A stretch of DNA of 64,000 nt from assembly GCA_018266295.1 (NCBI GenBank), contig JAFEAQ010000004.1:702979-766978 (forward strand). Direction: 5' to 3'. The position numbers were made by a program, and so were the translations under genes. Numbering within the stretch: position 1 is the first letter of the stretch; every line of letters begins with the position of its first letter. The notes beneath the pieces are model-generated. The model made no database searches, was not told where the DNA came from, and worked only from the letters and a program-made list of their open reading frames with translations. Positions 51,666 through 60,490 of the stretch are shown one piece after another. This DNA is from Bdellovibrionales bacterium. Lineage in GTDB: Bacteria; Bdellovibrionota; Bdellovibrionia; Bdellovibrionales; Bdellovibrionaceae.

Positions 51666-52559
51666 ATGAAAACTGCTGCTGTCTTAGTTTTGAGCGTGAT
51701 TCTGAATTCGCAAGCATTTGCGACGGACTTCACGGATCTACCGAAAAAGTGCATGGAAGCTCTCAAAGCTTTCCCTGGTAAAAGAGACGATGCGCTTTTG
51801 CAGAAAGCTTGCGAGAAAGTGCAAATCGATGAAGGTTGCACGAGCGTAGAGGGCCGTCCCATTTTTCACTACGATAAAATGGCATCTAATGCTGACGCAA
51901 AGAAGGTCTTAGTATTCAGTCTTATCCATGGCGATGAAACGCATGCAGGGACTGTAGGGCGCTATTGGATGGAACGCCTGGAGTCCTTTGATCCGCGCAA
52001 TTCTTGGCGAGTGGTGCCTGTCTTGAATCCAGACGGTGTTCAAGCCAAGACTCGTACCAACGCAAACAATATCGATTTGAATCGTAATTTCCCAACAAAA
52101 GATTGGGACACTCAAGCAAAGACCTATTGGCAGAAATCGACAAAGTCGAATCCGCGCCGCAATCCTGGCGATCATGCGGGGAGCGAGATTGAAACAAAGT
52201 GTGCAATGAAACATCTTGAGGAGTTCAAACCGGATTTTATCGTATCGGTTCACACGCCGCTAAAAGTTTTGGACTTCGATGGACCGAAAGTAACATTCCC
52301 GAAGTACGATTATCTTCCGTGGAGATCTTTGGGGCATTTCCCAGGCAGCTTGGGAAGATACATGTGGTTTGAGCGTCAGACGCCGGTGTTGACGACAGAG
52401 CTGCGTGAAGATTTACCTTCGACTTTGCAGCCTCTTGAAAAGCTGCAAGACGTGATCGGGACTCTGGTAAAACTTGAGATCAAACCAAAGCGGGCAGATG
52501 CTCAAGAGCCGGCGAAGATCGTAAAGACCTTTGCGCCGACTGAGACTCCGAACAACTAG
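51666..52559 (+). CDS. Secreted M14 family zinc carboxypeptidase (MpaA-like)
   Basis: This 297-residue protein has a signal peptide (LVLSVILNSQAFA). The zinc ligands are His88 and Glu91 in HGDE and His196 in SVHTP. NNIDLNRNFP supplies the substrate-binding arginine and Glu245 (TTELRED) is the catalytic base. The short chain and DLNRNFP pattern suit the murein-peptide amidase side of M14. It should act in the periplasm on peptidoglycan peptides, plausible for recycling own or prey wall. It overlaps the convergent aldo/keto reductase gene by 4 bases. Confidence 0.9.
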   Translation: MKTAAVLVLSVILNSQAFATDFTDLPKKCMEALKAFPGKRDDALLQKACEKVQIDEGCTSVEGRPIFHYDKMASNADAKKVLVFSLIHGDETHAGTVGRYWMERLESFDPRNSWRVVPVLNPDGVQAKTRTNANNIDLNRNFPTKDWDTQAKTYWQKSTKSNPRRNPGDHAGSEIETKCAMKHLEEFKPDFIVSVHTPLKVLDFDGPKVTFPKYDYLPWRSLGHFPGSLGRYMWFERQTPVLTTELREDLPSTLQPLEKLQDVIGTLVKLEIKPKRADAQEPAKIVKTFAPTETPNN

Positions 52560-53515
52560 TATCTAAATAACTTTTTTAATTCCTTATCAACATCGCTGGT
52601 GATTTTGACGTTGAGGGCTCCGAGATTCTCTTGGAGCTGCTCGGTGCGAGTCGCGCCTAAGATCACACTGCTCATGCCTGGCTGTGCATTCAACCAAGCG
52701 AGTGCCAGTTGAGTCCGAGAACAACTGAGGTCGTCGGCGATTTTCTTCATCGCCTTCACGCGCTCAATATTTTCCGGAGTGTATATGGAATCTTTGAGCC
52801 ATTCCATTTGTGACAGGCGGCCTTCTTTGATGCCGTTATCGTATTTGCCAGTCAGAAGACCCGAGGCGAGGGGACTCCATGTTACGAGGCCCATGCCGAG
52901 CTTCGTTGCGATCGGTTGAACGTCCATTTCGAATTTCTCGCGTGCAATCAAACTGTATTGAGGTTGTTCAACCTGTGGTTTGTAGTAACCATACTTTTCG
53001 CAAATTTCATAGGCTTCACCGAGTTGCTCGCTCGTCCATTCGCTGGTGCCCCAGTAAATGATCTTGCCTTGATGAACGAGATCGTCCATCGCCCGAATGG
53101 TTTCTTCGAGCGGAGTTTCTTCGTCATATCTGTGGCAGAAATAAATGTCCAAGTAATCTGTACCGATGCGCTTGAGGGATTTGTTGATCGACTCATTGAT
53201 ATGCTTGCGCGAAAGACCTTTGTCATTGATGTCATCACTCATCGGCCAAAAAACTTTGCTGGTGATGATCAACTCATGGCGAGGGAAGTCTTTAAGAACT
53301 GCGCCCATAGCCTTTTCGGATTCACCCTTGGCATAAACATCGGCGATGTCGAAAAAGTTAATGCCGGCGTCGTAGGCGGCGTGAATAATCTGATTGATCG
53401 TGTTGTTGTCTTTGACTGAGCCGCCGTAGGTTGTCCAACCGCCGAGGCCGTAAGTGCTGACTTTGGTTCCGCAGCGACCGAGGCTGCGATAGGGCATGTG
53501 AGAGTTTGTGGGCAT
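52556..53515 (-). CDS. Aldo/keto reductase
   Basis: This 319-residue TIM-barrel protein has the catalytic tetrad Asp56, Tyr61, Lys87 and His128 (in YFCHRY). The LGGWTTYGG and GLLTGKYDNG segments place it near the voltage-gated potassium channel beta-subunit/YghZ group. It reduces aldehydes with NADPH in the cytosol. Its ATG directly follows a terminator hairpin and T run of the upstream gene, so its ribosome site (AGG) lies within the hairpin's 3' arm. Expression may depend on readthrough or an internal promoter. Confidence 0.92.
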   Translation of the reverse strand: MPTNSHMPYRSLGRCGTKVSTYGLGGWTTYGGSVKDNNTINQIIHAAYDAGINFFDIADVYAKGESEKAMGAVLKDFPRHELIITSKVFWPMSDDINDKGLSRKHINESINKSLKRIGTDYLDIYFCHRYDEETPLEETIRAMDDLVHQGKIIYWGTSEWTSEQLGEAYEICEKYGYYKPQVEQPQYSLIAREKFEMDVQPIATKLGMGLVTWSPLASGLLTGKYDNGIKEGRLSQMEWLKDSIYTPENIERVKAMKKIADDLSCSRTQLALAWLNAQPGMSSVILGATRTEQLQENLGALNVKITSDVDKELKKLFRY

Positions 53516-53521
53516 AAAAAA

Positions 53522-53562
53522 ACCTGATACCTTTCGTCGTTGATGACTGAAAGATATCAGGT
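53522..53562 (-). terminator. Terminator that also sequesters the aldo/keto reductase ribosome site
   Basis: On the minus strand, 14-base arms (53549-53562 and 53522-53535, one mismatch) enclose a 13-base loop and are followed by seven T ending at the reductase ATG. It starts 5 bases after the stop of the HPF-like gene. Confidence 0.85.
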
Positions 53563-53567
53563 GAAGA

Positions 53568-53981
53568 CTAGTGAATCATTGTATTCTGCAGAGCGTGGTG
53601 AATCTCCATGTTGCGCTCTTGCTGCGTAACAATTCTGTCTTGGATCGCAATCAGCTTTTGCAGCAGAGAATCTTTGGCCAGGCGTATCGCTGTGTAGATG
53701 TCCTTGTCGACACCTTCCGCCGCGATCTTCGCATCGCCTTCCTTGAGAGTGATCGAAATCCTGTAATGAGATTTCAAGTCCTCTTCATCAAATTCTTTGC
53801 CGTCCGCTTCATATTGGAGCGCCAGCTTCATAGGATCCTTCGCGATCACAGCCACGACAGTCTGCGGAGTGACATAGGGCTCGAACTCCGAGATCATTTG
53901 ATAAATATACGATTTTACTTCGGGACTATCTTCGATCGCGACTTCGATCAGCTCAATTCCGGGGTTCAGAAGGTCAGACAT
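53568..53981 (-). CDS. HPF/RaiA-like ribosome-associated protein (tentative)
   Basis: This 137-residue protein from the ATG at 53981 is fixed by GGAGGA three bases upstream; the frame opens at 54026. Its order of elements is beta-helix-beta-beta-beta-helix, with YRISITLKEGDAKIAAEGVD, then DIYTAIRLAKDSLLQKLIAI. This resembles the AIDLAVDKLERQL helix of ribosome hibernation factors. If correct it would bind the 30S decoding region in non-growing cells, useful for an attack-phase predator. Sequence similarity is modest, so it remains tentative. A strong terminator follows. Confidence 0.6.
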   Translation of the reverse strand: MSDLLNPGIELIEVAIEDSPEVKSYIYQMISEFEPYVTPQTVVAVIAKDPMKLALQYEADGKEFDEEDLKSHYRISITLKEGDAKIAAEGVDKDIYTAIRLAKDSLLQKLIAIQDRIVTQQERNMEIHHALQNTMIH

Positions 53982-54066
53982 AGATCCTCCTATTCCGTTA
54001 CATACTTGTTTCTTATATTGTAACAATGAGTCGCGAAACTGTCAGGTCAAGCTCTGGGGAAATAAA

Positions 54067-54092
54067 AAATATATTTGAATTGGAATATATTT
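54067..54092. repeat. AT-rich inverted repeat upstream of ung
   Basis: AAATATATT and AATATATTT flank an 8-base centre. It lies in the 203-base gap between the HPF-like gene and the uracil-DNA glycosylase gene and may be a regulator site or part of the promoters. Confidence 0.45.
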
Positions 54093-54184
54093 GTTTTAAA
54101 ATCCCGACCTTAGACTTGTTTAGAGGATGTTAGTCTCGATTTGAGACTTGTAAAAACTGCCGGAAATCCGCGCTGGGAGCGACT

Positions 54185-54874
54185 TTGAGCGAAACAACGA
54201 CGACACCGAAATTAGAGCAATCTTGGCTGAAGTATCTACAACCAGAGTTTGAAAAAGAGTACATGAAAGGGTTGCGAAAATTTCTTCTCGCGCAGAAGCA
54301 AGCGCAAAAAGTTATATTCCCAAAAGGCGAAGAGTATTTTGCTGCTCTGAATCTGACTCCTCTCGACAAAGTGAAAGTTGTGATTATCGGCCAGGATCCT
54401 TATCACGGGCCGGGTCAGGCGCATGGGCTGAGCTTCTCGGTGCGTAAAGGCGTTCGCTTTCCTCCGTCGCTTCAGAATATTTTTAAAGAACTTCACGATG
54501 ATGTCGGCGTGGCAATGCCTAAAAGTGGTGATCTCACGCACTGGGCTGAGCAAGGTGTGCTGCTTTTGAATGCAGTGCTCACGGTTGAACAAGGGCAGGC
54601 TGCCGCTCATCAGGGCAAGGGCTGGGAGCAGTTTACAGATCAGGTGATTGCGGCACTGAGTAAGAATCGCGAACACGTTGTCTACTTGCTGTGGGGAAGT
54701 TACGCGCAGAAGAAGGCTGCGTTCGTGGATCGCTCTAAGAACTTGGTGCTTGAGTCGCCACATCCATCACCGCTCTCTGCGTATCGTGGATTTTTTGGCT
54801 CCAAACCATTCTCGAAAATTAATAAATATCTACGTGACCATAACATCAAAGAAATAGACTGGTCTTTGCCGTAA
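54185..54874 (+). CDS. ung: Uracil-DNA glycosylase
   Basis: Ung removes uracil from DNA. The 229-residue protein has the family A motifs GQDPYHGPGQAHGLSFSV (catalytic Asp71) and HPSPLS (His193), with LLLNAVLTVE between them. It starts at TTG, fixed by GGGAG six bases upstream; no ATG or GTG fits nearby. It is a single gene on the plus strand. The weak start codon may hold its level low. Confidence 0.96.
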   Translation: MSETTTTPKLEQSWLKYLQPEFEKEYMKGLRKFLLAQKQAQKVIFPKGEEYFAALNLTPLDKVKVVIIGQDPYHGPGQAHGLSFSVRKGVRFPPSLQNIFKELHDDVGVAMPKSGDLTHWAEQGVLLLNAVLTVEQGQAAAHQGKGWEQFTDQVIAALSKNREHVVYLLWGSYAQKKAAFVDRSKNLVLESPHPSPLSAYRGFFGSKPFSKINKYLRDHNIKEIDWSLP

Positions 54875-54937
54875 AGCCCTAGACATCACTTAGAAACTCA
54901 CGGAAAATGGACTTCGCAATTAACAAGGAGTCCATTC

Positions 54938-55363
54938 ATGAAAATCTTTAAATTTCTTTTTGTGCTAGGGTTGATTGGTTCTGTTGTGTATGCAACAGAT
55001 AAAGGCGAAGAAGTAAAACAAAAAGCTTCTGAGACCGTTCAGGCTGCGGGCGAATACACGAAAGAACAAAAAGAAGAAGTTCAGAAAGCTCTGAGCGAAA
55101 AGATGCAGAAAGTCTCTGATGAGATCGCGGATCTTAAGAAAGACGCATCAACAGCGACTGGTCACGCCAAAGATGAACTCGACAAGCAAGTAAAAGCTCT
55201 CGAAAAAAAACAGGCAAAACTTAAAAAAGATTATGACCGCTTGAAAGAAAGTTCTGGTAAGGCGTGGGATCAGATGAAAGATGGCATGATTAAAGCCATG
55301 GATAATATTTCTGATTCTTATAAAAAAGCGAAAAAAGAATTCGAAGACATCAAACACAAGTAG
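54938..55363 (+). CDS. Exported coiled-coil protein
   Basis: This 141-residue protein has a signal peptide (LFVLGLIGSVVYA). The mature part is almost wholly charged helix rich in Lys, Glu and Ala (about residues 25-140), with heptad spacing such as VKALEKKQAKLKKDYDRL. It resembles small periplasmic stress proteins but belongs to no family I can name. AAGGAG lies 6 bases before the ATG. It ends 9 bases before aroB and may be read through into that operon. Confidence 0.78.
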   Translation: MKIFKFLFVLGLIGSVVYATDKGEEVKQKASETVQAAGEYTKEQKEEVQKALSEKMQKVSDEIADLKKDASTATGHAKDELDKQVKALEKKQAKLKKDYDRLKESSGKAWDQMKDGMIKAMDNISDSYKKAKKEFEDIKHK

Positions 55364-55372
55364 TTCGCTGCC

Positions 55373-56440
55373 GTGACTCAATTCCAATCTCAATTACATT
55401 ACGTGAGTCAGTGGCCATCGCCGAAGAAATTCGGCGATGAGGTTTTATTGATCTATGATCGCATCTTCGACCGCCATCCGAAAGTGGCGGGATGGGTGAA
55501 GCAATTTCCGGTGCGATATGCTGTGGCTTCGGGAGAAGAGCTTAAAAGCCTTCGTAAATTTCCTCAGCACATGGAGGCGATTCTTGAAAAGACGCACTCC
55601 TTTTCATCGCGTAAATTAAAGATCGTCGTTCTTGGCGGCGGCAGTGTTGGAGACTTTGGTGGCTTTGTCGCCAGCATCTACAAGCGCGGTGTTGAACTGG
55701 TGCATATTCCGAGCACCTGGTTGTCGGCGATGGATTCCGCTCATGGTGGAAAAACCGCACTGAATGCGCGTGGGGCGAAAAATCAAATCGGTACTTTCTA
55801 TCCAGCAAAAGATATCTATCTCATCAAGCCCTTGCTTCTCGCACAGCCAGAAGAGCGTGGCTTTGAGGCTCTGGGTGAACTGATCAAGATGGCGCTGCTT
55901 TCAGGTGGCAGCTTATTTGCAAAGCTCAATCGCGTGAGTTCGCTGAATGGAGCTACGTTGTGGAAACTTCTTCCCGATGTGGTTCGCGAGAAATACAAAA
56001 TTGTCGCCAAAGACCCTGAAGAGAAAAAAGGCCTTCGTCATTTATTGAACTTCGGTCACACGATGGGACATGTTGTGGAAGCTCACTACGGCCTTCCGCA
56101 TGGCGTGGCTGTTTTGGCGGGTTTGCAATTTGCTTTAGAGTGGAGTTACCAAAAGGGTTTCATGAGTCAGAGTGATTACTTGAAGCTTATGCAAGCCAAG
56201 TTCTGGAAAAAGGCCGTTCAAGCTAAAAAGAAAAGTATTTGGAAAAATCTCAGCATGATGGCGTTACTCAGCGAGAAACCTCGCAGCTTCATGCACTATC
56301 TTGAGCAGGATAAAAAGAAAACGAGTTCAAAAAAATTGCGCTTTGTTTTCTTAAAGAGTCCCGGTAAACCGGTCATCGCCGAAATTCCTTTGGCGGACTT
56401 TGTTCCTGAGATTGCGCGACAGCAATCGTTCTGGGGGTAG
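55373..56440 (+). CDS. aroB: 3-dehydroquinate synthase
   Basis: AroB makes 3-dehydroquinate, the first ring of the shikimate pathway. The 355-residue protein starts at a GTG and has GGGSVGDFGGFVAS for NAD binding, STWLSAMDSAHGGKTALN, NQIGTFY, GELIKMALL, and the metal-binding FGHTMGHVVEA. It is the first gene of aroB-aroA-aroKDE-aroC, each touching or overlapping the next; aroA starts one base after its stop. Confidence 0.95.
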   Translation: MTQFQSQLHYVSQWPSPKKFGDEVLLIYDRIFDRHPKVAGWVKQFPVRYAVASGEELKSLRKFPQHMEAILEKTHSFSSRKLKIVVLGGGSVGDFGGFVASIYKRGVELVHIPSTWLSAMDSAHGGKTALNARGAKNQIGTFYPAKDIYLIKPLLLAQPEERGFEALGELIKMALLSGGSLFAKLNRVSSLNGATLWKLLPDVVREKYKIVAKDPEEKKGLRHLLNFGHTMGHVVEAHYGLPHGVAVLAGLQFALEWSYQKGFMSQSDYLKLMQAKFWKKAVQAKKKSIWKNLSMMALLSEKPRSFMHYLEQDKKKTSSKKLRFVFLKSPGKPVIAEIPLADFVPEIARQQSFWG

Positions 56441-56441
56441 G

Positions 56442-57617
56442 GTGAAGGTGTTCAAGTTCCGCGGCCGCATTCCGGCCTCAAAATCCCTGATGAATCGTGC
56501 GTTGATTGCTCAGAGCTATGAGCCACGCTTAAAACTCGTCGGGGATTCGAGCTGCGATGACGTTGTTCACATGAAAGCGAGCTTAAAGAAACTTGGAAAG
56601 AGCTCGGTGCTTGATTGTGGAGAAGGCGGGACGACCCTGCGTTTCTTGGCGTTTCGCGTATCGCGGATGTCTGGTGAGTTTTTGTTAAAAGGAACTCCGC
56701 GCCTGTTAAGTCGTCCGCAAAAAGAGATTCAGCAAATTTTGCGGCAACTCGGTGTTCAAGTGAGTTTTGAAAAGAAAGGCATTCGAATTATTTCGAATGG
56801 CTGGAAGGCGCCTGCAAAGGCTCTTGCGGTCAGTGCAAAGGATTCGAGTCAGTTCTTGTCGGCGTTGTTTCTGAATGCCTGGGGCCTTGATTTTGATTTG
56901 AAGATCAAGGTTGCGGGATCCATCACTTCGGTGGGCTATTTTGAAATGACCTTGCAGATCCTGAAAGACCTGGGGCTCAAGTATTCTCGCCGTGGGAATG
57001 TATATACGATTCCTCGCGGGCAGAAGATCAAGCTTAAGAAGTACTCTGTCGAGTCTGATCTCAGCTCGCTCTTTAGTGTTGCGGCGTTTGCGGCAGTTTC
57101 AGGGCAAGCGACTTTTCAGGATTTTCCGGCAAAGAGCCTGCAGCCTGATTTGGCGTTCACCGGCATCTTGAGAAAGATGGGCGTTGGCGAAGCAAAGAAA
57201 TTAAAGCAGCTTTCTGTAAAGTCTCCGCGGAAGTTAAAACCCGTAAAAGCTAATTTGCAGAATTCTCCGGATTTGTTTCCGGTGCTAGCGGTGCTTTGTA
57301 GTTTTGCTGAAGGAAGATCCGTTTTGTACGGAGCGCCTCAATTGGCGTTTAAAGAATCCAATCGCATTCAGAAAACCGCAGAGCTCTTAAAAAAAGCCGG
57401 TGTCTCTGTTAAAAAACGTAAAGACGGCATGGAAATCTTAGGCCGCGGGACGGTTGTGCGGGCAAAGCGTTTCCGCTTTGATCCTGATAAAGACCATCGC
57501 CTGGCTTTTGCTGCGGCTTTGTTAAAATATTTCGGCGAAGATATTCAGATCCTCGATCCCGATGTTGTTCGTAAAAGTTTTCCTGAATTTTGGAAGTATG
57601 TAGGAGTTCGTCCATGA
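56442..57617 (+). CDS. aroA: 3-phosphoshikimate 1-carboxyvinyltransferase (EPSP synthase)
   Basis: AroA joins phosphoenolpyruvate to shikimate-3-phosphate. The 391-residue protein starts at the GTG at 56442, one base after aroB, with GGGGG just upstream; the frame opens at 56400. It has SKSLMNRALIAQ for substrate binding, GEGGTTLRFLA (a variant of GNAGTxxR), SSQFLSALFL and RIQKTAELLKKAGV. It is somewhat shorter than the usual 430 residues. Its stop overlaps the aroKDE start (ATGA). A GEGG in place of GNAG is a divergent feature. Confidence 0.93.
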   Translation: MKVFKFRGRIPASKSLMNRALIAQSYEPRLKLVGDSSCDDVVHMKASLKKLGKSSVLDCGEGGTTLRFLAFRVSRMSGEFLLKGTPRLLSRPQKEIQQILRQLGVQVSFEKKGIRIISNGWKAPAKALAVSAKDSSQFLSALFLNAWGLDFDLKIKVAGSITSVGYFEMTLQILKDLGLKYSRRGNVYTIPRGQKIKLKKYSVESDLSSLFSVAAFAAVSGQATFQDFPAKSLQPDLAFTGILRKMGVGEAKKLKQLSVKSPRKLKPVKANLQNSPDLFPVLAVLCSFAEGRSVLYGAPQLAFKESNRIQKTAELLKKAGVSVKKRKDGMEILGRGTVVRAKRFRFDPDKDHRLAFAAALLKYFGEDIQILDPDVVRKSFPEFWKYVGVRP

Positions 57618-59419
57618 TCAATGTGATTATTGGCCAGAGAGGCGTCGGTAAGACCCAGCTACTCAAGCGCATTCATCGCTACACCGAGTCCTCGAAAGTG
57701 CCTTGTTTTGATCTCGATCAAGAAATCGAGAAGCGCGCAAAGAAAACGATCCGTGAGATCTTCGAAAAAGAGGGCGAGCCCGCTTTCCGTGACCTTGAGA
57801 AACAGATCTTTCATGAAATCATTCTTTCTCAGCCAAACTGCTGGATTGCCGTCGGCGGCGGTTTTCCCGTTGGCGTGATTCCTGACCATGCCCGCGTGCT
57901 TTGGGTGCAAAGAGCGACTGATCACGCCGGTCGGGTATTTTTGGATCGCCCGCGTTTGGAAAGTGATTTGCCGCCACTCGAAGAGTATGAGAAGCGTGCG
58001 AAGGCGCGAGAGTTCCAGTTCCGTAACGTCTACGATCAGATTTACATGATGCCGGAAGGCCTCACCGAAGTTGATACGATGGAAGAAGAGATTCTTGTTC
58101 AGCATAAGAAGGCTCTTGCTGGCGGCGTGACGATCTTGCCTGAGGTTTTCTTAAAGAAAAATCGTTGGCATGGATTTATTGAAAATTACGCCAATCATGG
58201 TGTTGAGTTCTTTGAAATGCGCGACGATCTTTTAAACCATGATCAAGTGCAAACTTGCTTGGGCTCTTTATTCTCTGAAAAATTTATTTTCTCTTTCCGT
58301 ACAGGTAAAACTGAGAATTACCCGCAAGGCAGTCAGATTGCATACTACGACTGGGCCGTAGAACTCGGTGAAATGCCACAGCCCGTGCGTTTCTTAAAAC
58401 AGCGACTCATTATTTCTTTGCATGAGCGCATCGAGGGCGAATCTCTTGAAGAGGCGATTTCGCGTTTGAATGATCAAACTGGTAAGTGCGTTCATTTGAA
58501 GCTCGCTCCTATTGTTGAAAACTATGACGATCTGTTATTGGGTTACCTATGGCAGCAAGCGGATCCACAGAACCGTAGCTTCTTACCACGATCAGCAAAT
58601 GGCCGCTGGGCTTGGTTCCGTTTGTGGATGAAGGGGCGTCAACTCCTCAATTTCTGGCGCGAAGGCGACGGCAGTGCTGCCGATCAGCCGACGGTTTATG
58701 AATGGCTCAGTGTTCACTTTATTAAAACTCAGTTCGCGGCGGTTCTGGGTAAGCCGGTCAAACAAAGCTGGACGCCGATGGAGCAGAAGGCCTTTTTTGA
58801 AGAGCGCAATGAGCCTGTCTTCCGTATCGAGGTTGACCAGCGTGAATGGGAGTCGGCTTTGCGCACTCTCTCCGTGTTGGGGCTCAAGCAAGCGGCGGTG
58901 ACATCGCCGTTAAAAGAAGAAGCTTTCCATAGCAGTAAAGAAAAAACCGGAGAGGCCGAGCTTCTGCGCTCGGTGAATACGCTCTACTACAATTCAGATC
59001 AAAAGCGTTGGGCGGGTCACAATACAGATTTTGCCGGATTCCAGGAATTGGCTGAGGGTATTGATGATAAGACCACGGTCGTTCTTTGGGGCGGCGGTGG
59101 GACGCTAAATATGATGAAGAAAGTGTTGCCGCAGTCGTATTGTTTTTCTGCAACTCGTGGCGAGGTTCGTGAAGAAGATCTGTCACGCTGGAATAACGAC
59201 ATCATGCCTGAAGTTTTAGTTTGGGCAGCGCCGAGAAAAGGCGATATGAAATGGCCGAACCCTGAGTGGAAGCCAAAGCTAGTTATTGATTTAAATTATA
59301 CCGACGATTCTGCGGGCCGCGAATATGCCCAAAGAGTCGGAGCGGAATATCGTTCGGGCGTGAAGATGTTCCGGACGCAAGCCCAACATCAACGAGAATT
59401 TTGGGAGGTTCAACCATGA
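57614..59419 (+). CDS. Trifunctional shikimate kinase/type I dehydroquinase/shikimate dehydrogenase fusion
   Basis: This 601-residue protein from the ATG at 57614 (AGGAG seven bases upstream) has three domains. Shikimate kinase covers about residues 1-170, with P-loop GQRGVGKT at 7-14, DLDQEIEKR and AVGGGFP. A type I 3-dehydroquinase follows at about 175-370, with Glu201 in FFEMRDD, His270 in ISLHER and Lys296 in HLKLAP, which match the catalytic Glu/His/Lys. Shikimate dehydrogenase fills about 395-601, with Lys434 in VTSPLKE, Asp472 in HNTDFAGF, a GGGGT nucleotide turn and SGVKMFRTQAQHQ. The same domains in the same order form the C-terminal part of eukaryotic AROM. The aroA and aroC genes overlap it by 4 bases on either side. 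Confidence 0.93.
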   Translation: MINVIIGQRGVGKTQLLKRIHRYTESSKVPCFDLDQEIEKRAKKTIREIFEKEGEPAFRDLEKQIFHEIILSQPNCWIAVGGGFPVGVIPDHARVLWVQRATDHAGRVFLDRPRLESDLPPLEEYEKRAKAREFQFRNVYDQIYMMPEGLTEVDTMEEEILVQHKKALAGGVTILPEVFLKKNRWHGFIENYANHGVEFFEMRDDLLNHDQVQTCLGSLFSEKFIFSFRTGKTENYPQGSQIAYYDWAVELGEMPQPVRFLKQRLIISLHERIEGESLEEAISRLNDQTGKCVHLKLAPIVENYDDLLLGYLWQQADPQNRSFLPRSANGRWAWFRLWMKGRQLLNFWREGDGSAADQPTVYEWLSVHFIKTQFAAVLGKPVKQSWTPMEQKAFFEERNEPVFRIEVDQREWESALRTLSVLGLKQAAVTSPLKEEAFHSSKEKTGEAELLRSVNTLYYNSDQKRWAGHNTDFAGFQELAEGIDDKTTVVLWGGGGTLNMMKKVLPQSYCFSATRGEVREEDLSRWNNDIMPEVLVWAAPRKGDMKWPNPEWKPKLVIDLNYTDDSAGREYAQRVGAEYRSGVKMFRTQAQHQREFWEVQP

Positions 59420-60432
59420 GTGCAAGTTCCTTCGGATCCAGATTTGTCATCACAACCTTCGGTGAATCCCACGGCACAGCTTTGGGAGTCGTGATCGACG
59501 GCTGCCCGGCGGGACTGAAATTCGACGAAGCGCTCTTAGTGAAAGAACTTGAGCGCCGCAGACCAGGCGGAGCTTTGGTATCGCAACGTCAAGAAGGCGA
59601 TGTGCCTGAAGTGCTGAGTGGCGTGTTTGAAGGTAAAACCATCGGCACTCCGATTGCGATCATGGTTCGCAACAAGGATCAAAAATCTCAAGACTACGAT
59701 CAAATTAAAAATTCTCCGCGTGCAGGTCATGCGGATGATGTGTGGCAGATGAAGTTCGGTCATCGCGATCATCGCGGTGGTGGTAGATCTTCGGGCCGCG
59801 AAACGGTGGCGCGTGTGATGGCAGGGGCTGTCGCGCAAATGCTGTGCAAACAGCTCGCTCCGGGCTTACAGATCAAAGCGTACTCGGGCCAAGTGGGCAG
59901 TTACGCACTTTCTGAAGCAGAACGTTCTCAGGTATGGACTCATGACATTGATAGTTTCACAGCAAGATTCCCATCGGCTCAGCATGAGAAGGTGAAAGAG
60001 CTTTTAACTCTGGCGCAGTCTCAAGGTGAAAGCTACGGAGGGACGGCAGAGATTCGCATTAAAGGCGCGCCGGGCGGCTTAGGGCAGCCCGTGTTCCATA
60101 AGCTGAAGGCCGACTTAGCACAGGCTTATATGAGCGTCGGAGCGACTTCGGGCGTAGAGCTTGGCGCGGGCAGTGAAGCGCCGAACGAGAAGGGCACAGC
60201 CTTCCATTCATCGTCTCAGTCTGAGAATTACGGCGGCATCCGTGGCGGCATCTCCACGGGTGAAGAGATGTTGCTGAAGGTGCACTTCAAGCCAACGTCT
60301 TCGATTCTCGATGTGGCGAAGAAGGGGAGACACGATCCTTACATCGTGACGCGCGCGATTCCGGTGCTGGAATCGATGACTTGGTTGGTGCTCGTGGATC
60401 ATCTTCTGTGGATGAAGAGTGATCGGGTCTAA
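59416..60432 (+). CDS. aroC: Chorismate synthase
   Basis: AroC makes chorismate, the last step of the shikimate pathway, using reduced FMN. The 338-residue protein from the ATG at 59416 (GGGAGG about six bases upstream, overlapping the fusion stop as ATGA) has GESHGTALGVVIDGCPAG, RAGHADDVWQMKFGHRDHRGG and GRSSGRETVARVMAG, all diagnostic. It ends the operon and is followed by a bidirectional terminator. Confidence 0.96.
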   Translation: MSASSFGSRFVITTFGESHGTALGVVIDGCPAGLKFDEALLVKELERRRPGGALVSQRQEGDVPEVLSGVFEGKTIGTPIAIMVRNKDQKSQDYDQIKNSPRAGHADDVWQMKFGHRDHRGGGRSSGRETVARVMAGAVAQMLCKQLAPGLQIKAYSGQVGSYALSEAERSQVWTHDIDSFTARFPSAQHEKVKELLTLAQSQGESYGGTAEIRIKGAPGGLGQPVFHKLKADLAQAYMSVGATSGVELGAGSEAPNEKGTAFHSSSQSENYGGIRGGISTGEEMLLKVHFKPTSSILDVAKKGRHDPYIVTRAIPVLESMTWLVLVDHLLWMKSDRV

Positions 60433-60439
60433 AATATAA

Positions 60440-60465
60440 AAGGCGAGTCTTTGGGGACTCGCCTT
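60440..60465. terminator. Bidirectional terminator between aroC and the fibre gene
   Basis: A perfect 10-base stem (AAGGCGAGTC and its complement) with a 6-base loop. On the minus strand it is followed by TTTATATTTT, so it best serves the giant minus-strand gene whose stop is 26 bases away; on the plus strand only CC follows, so aroC termination is weaker. Confidence 0.85.
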
Positions 60466-60490
60466 CCGAAGTGCAACGATCGAATTATAA

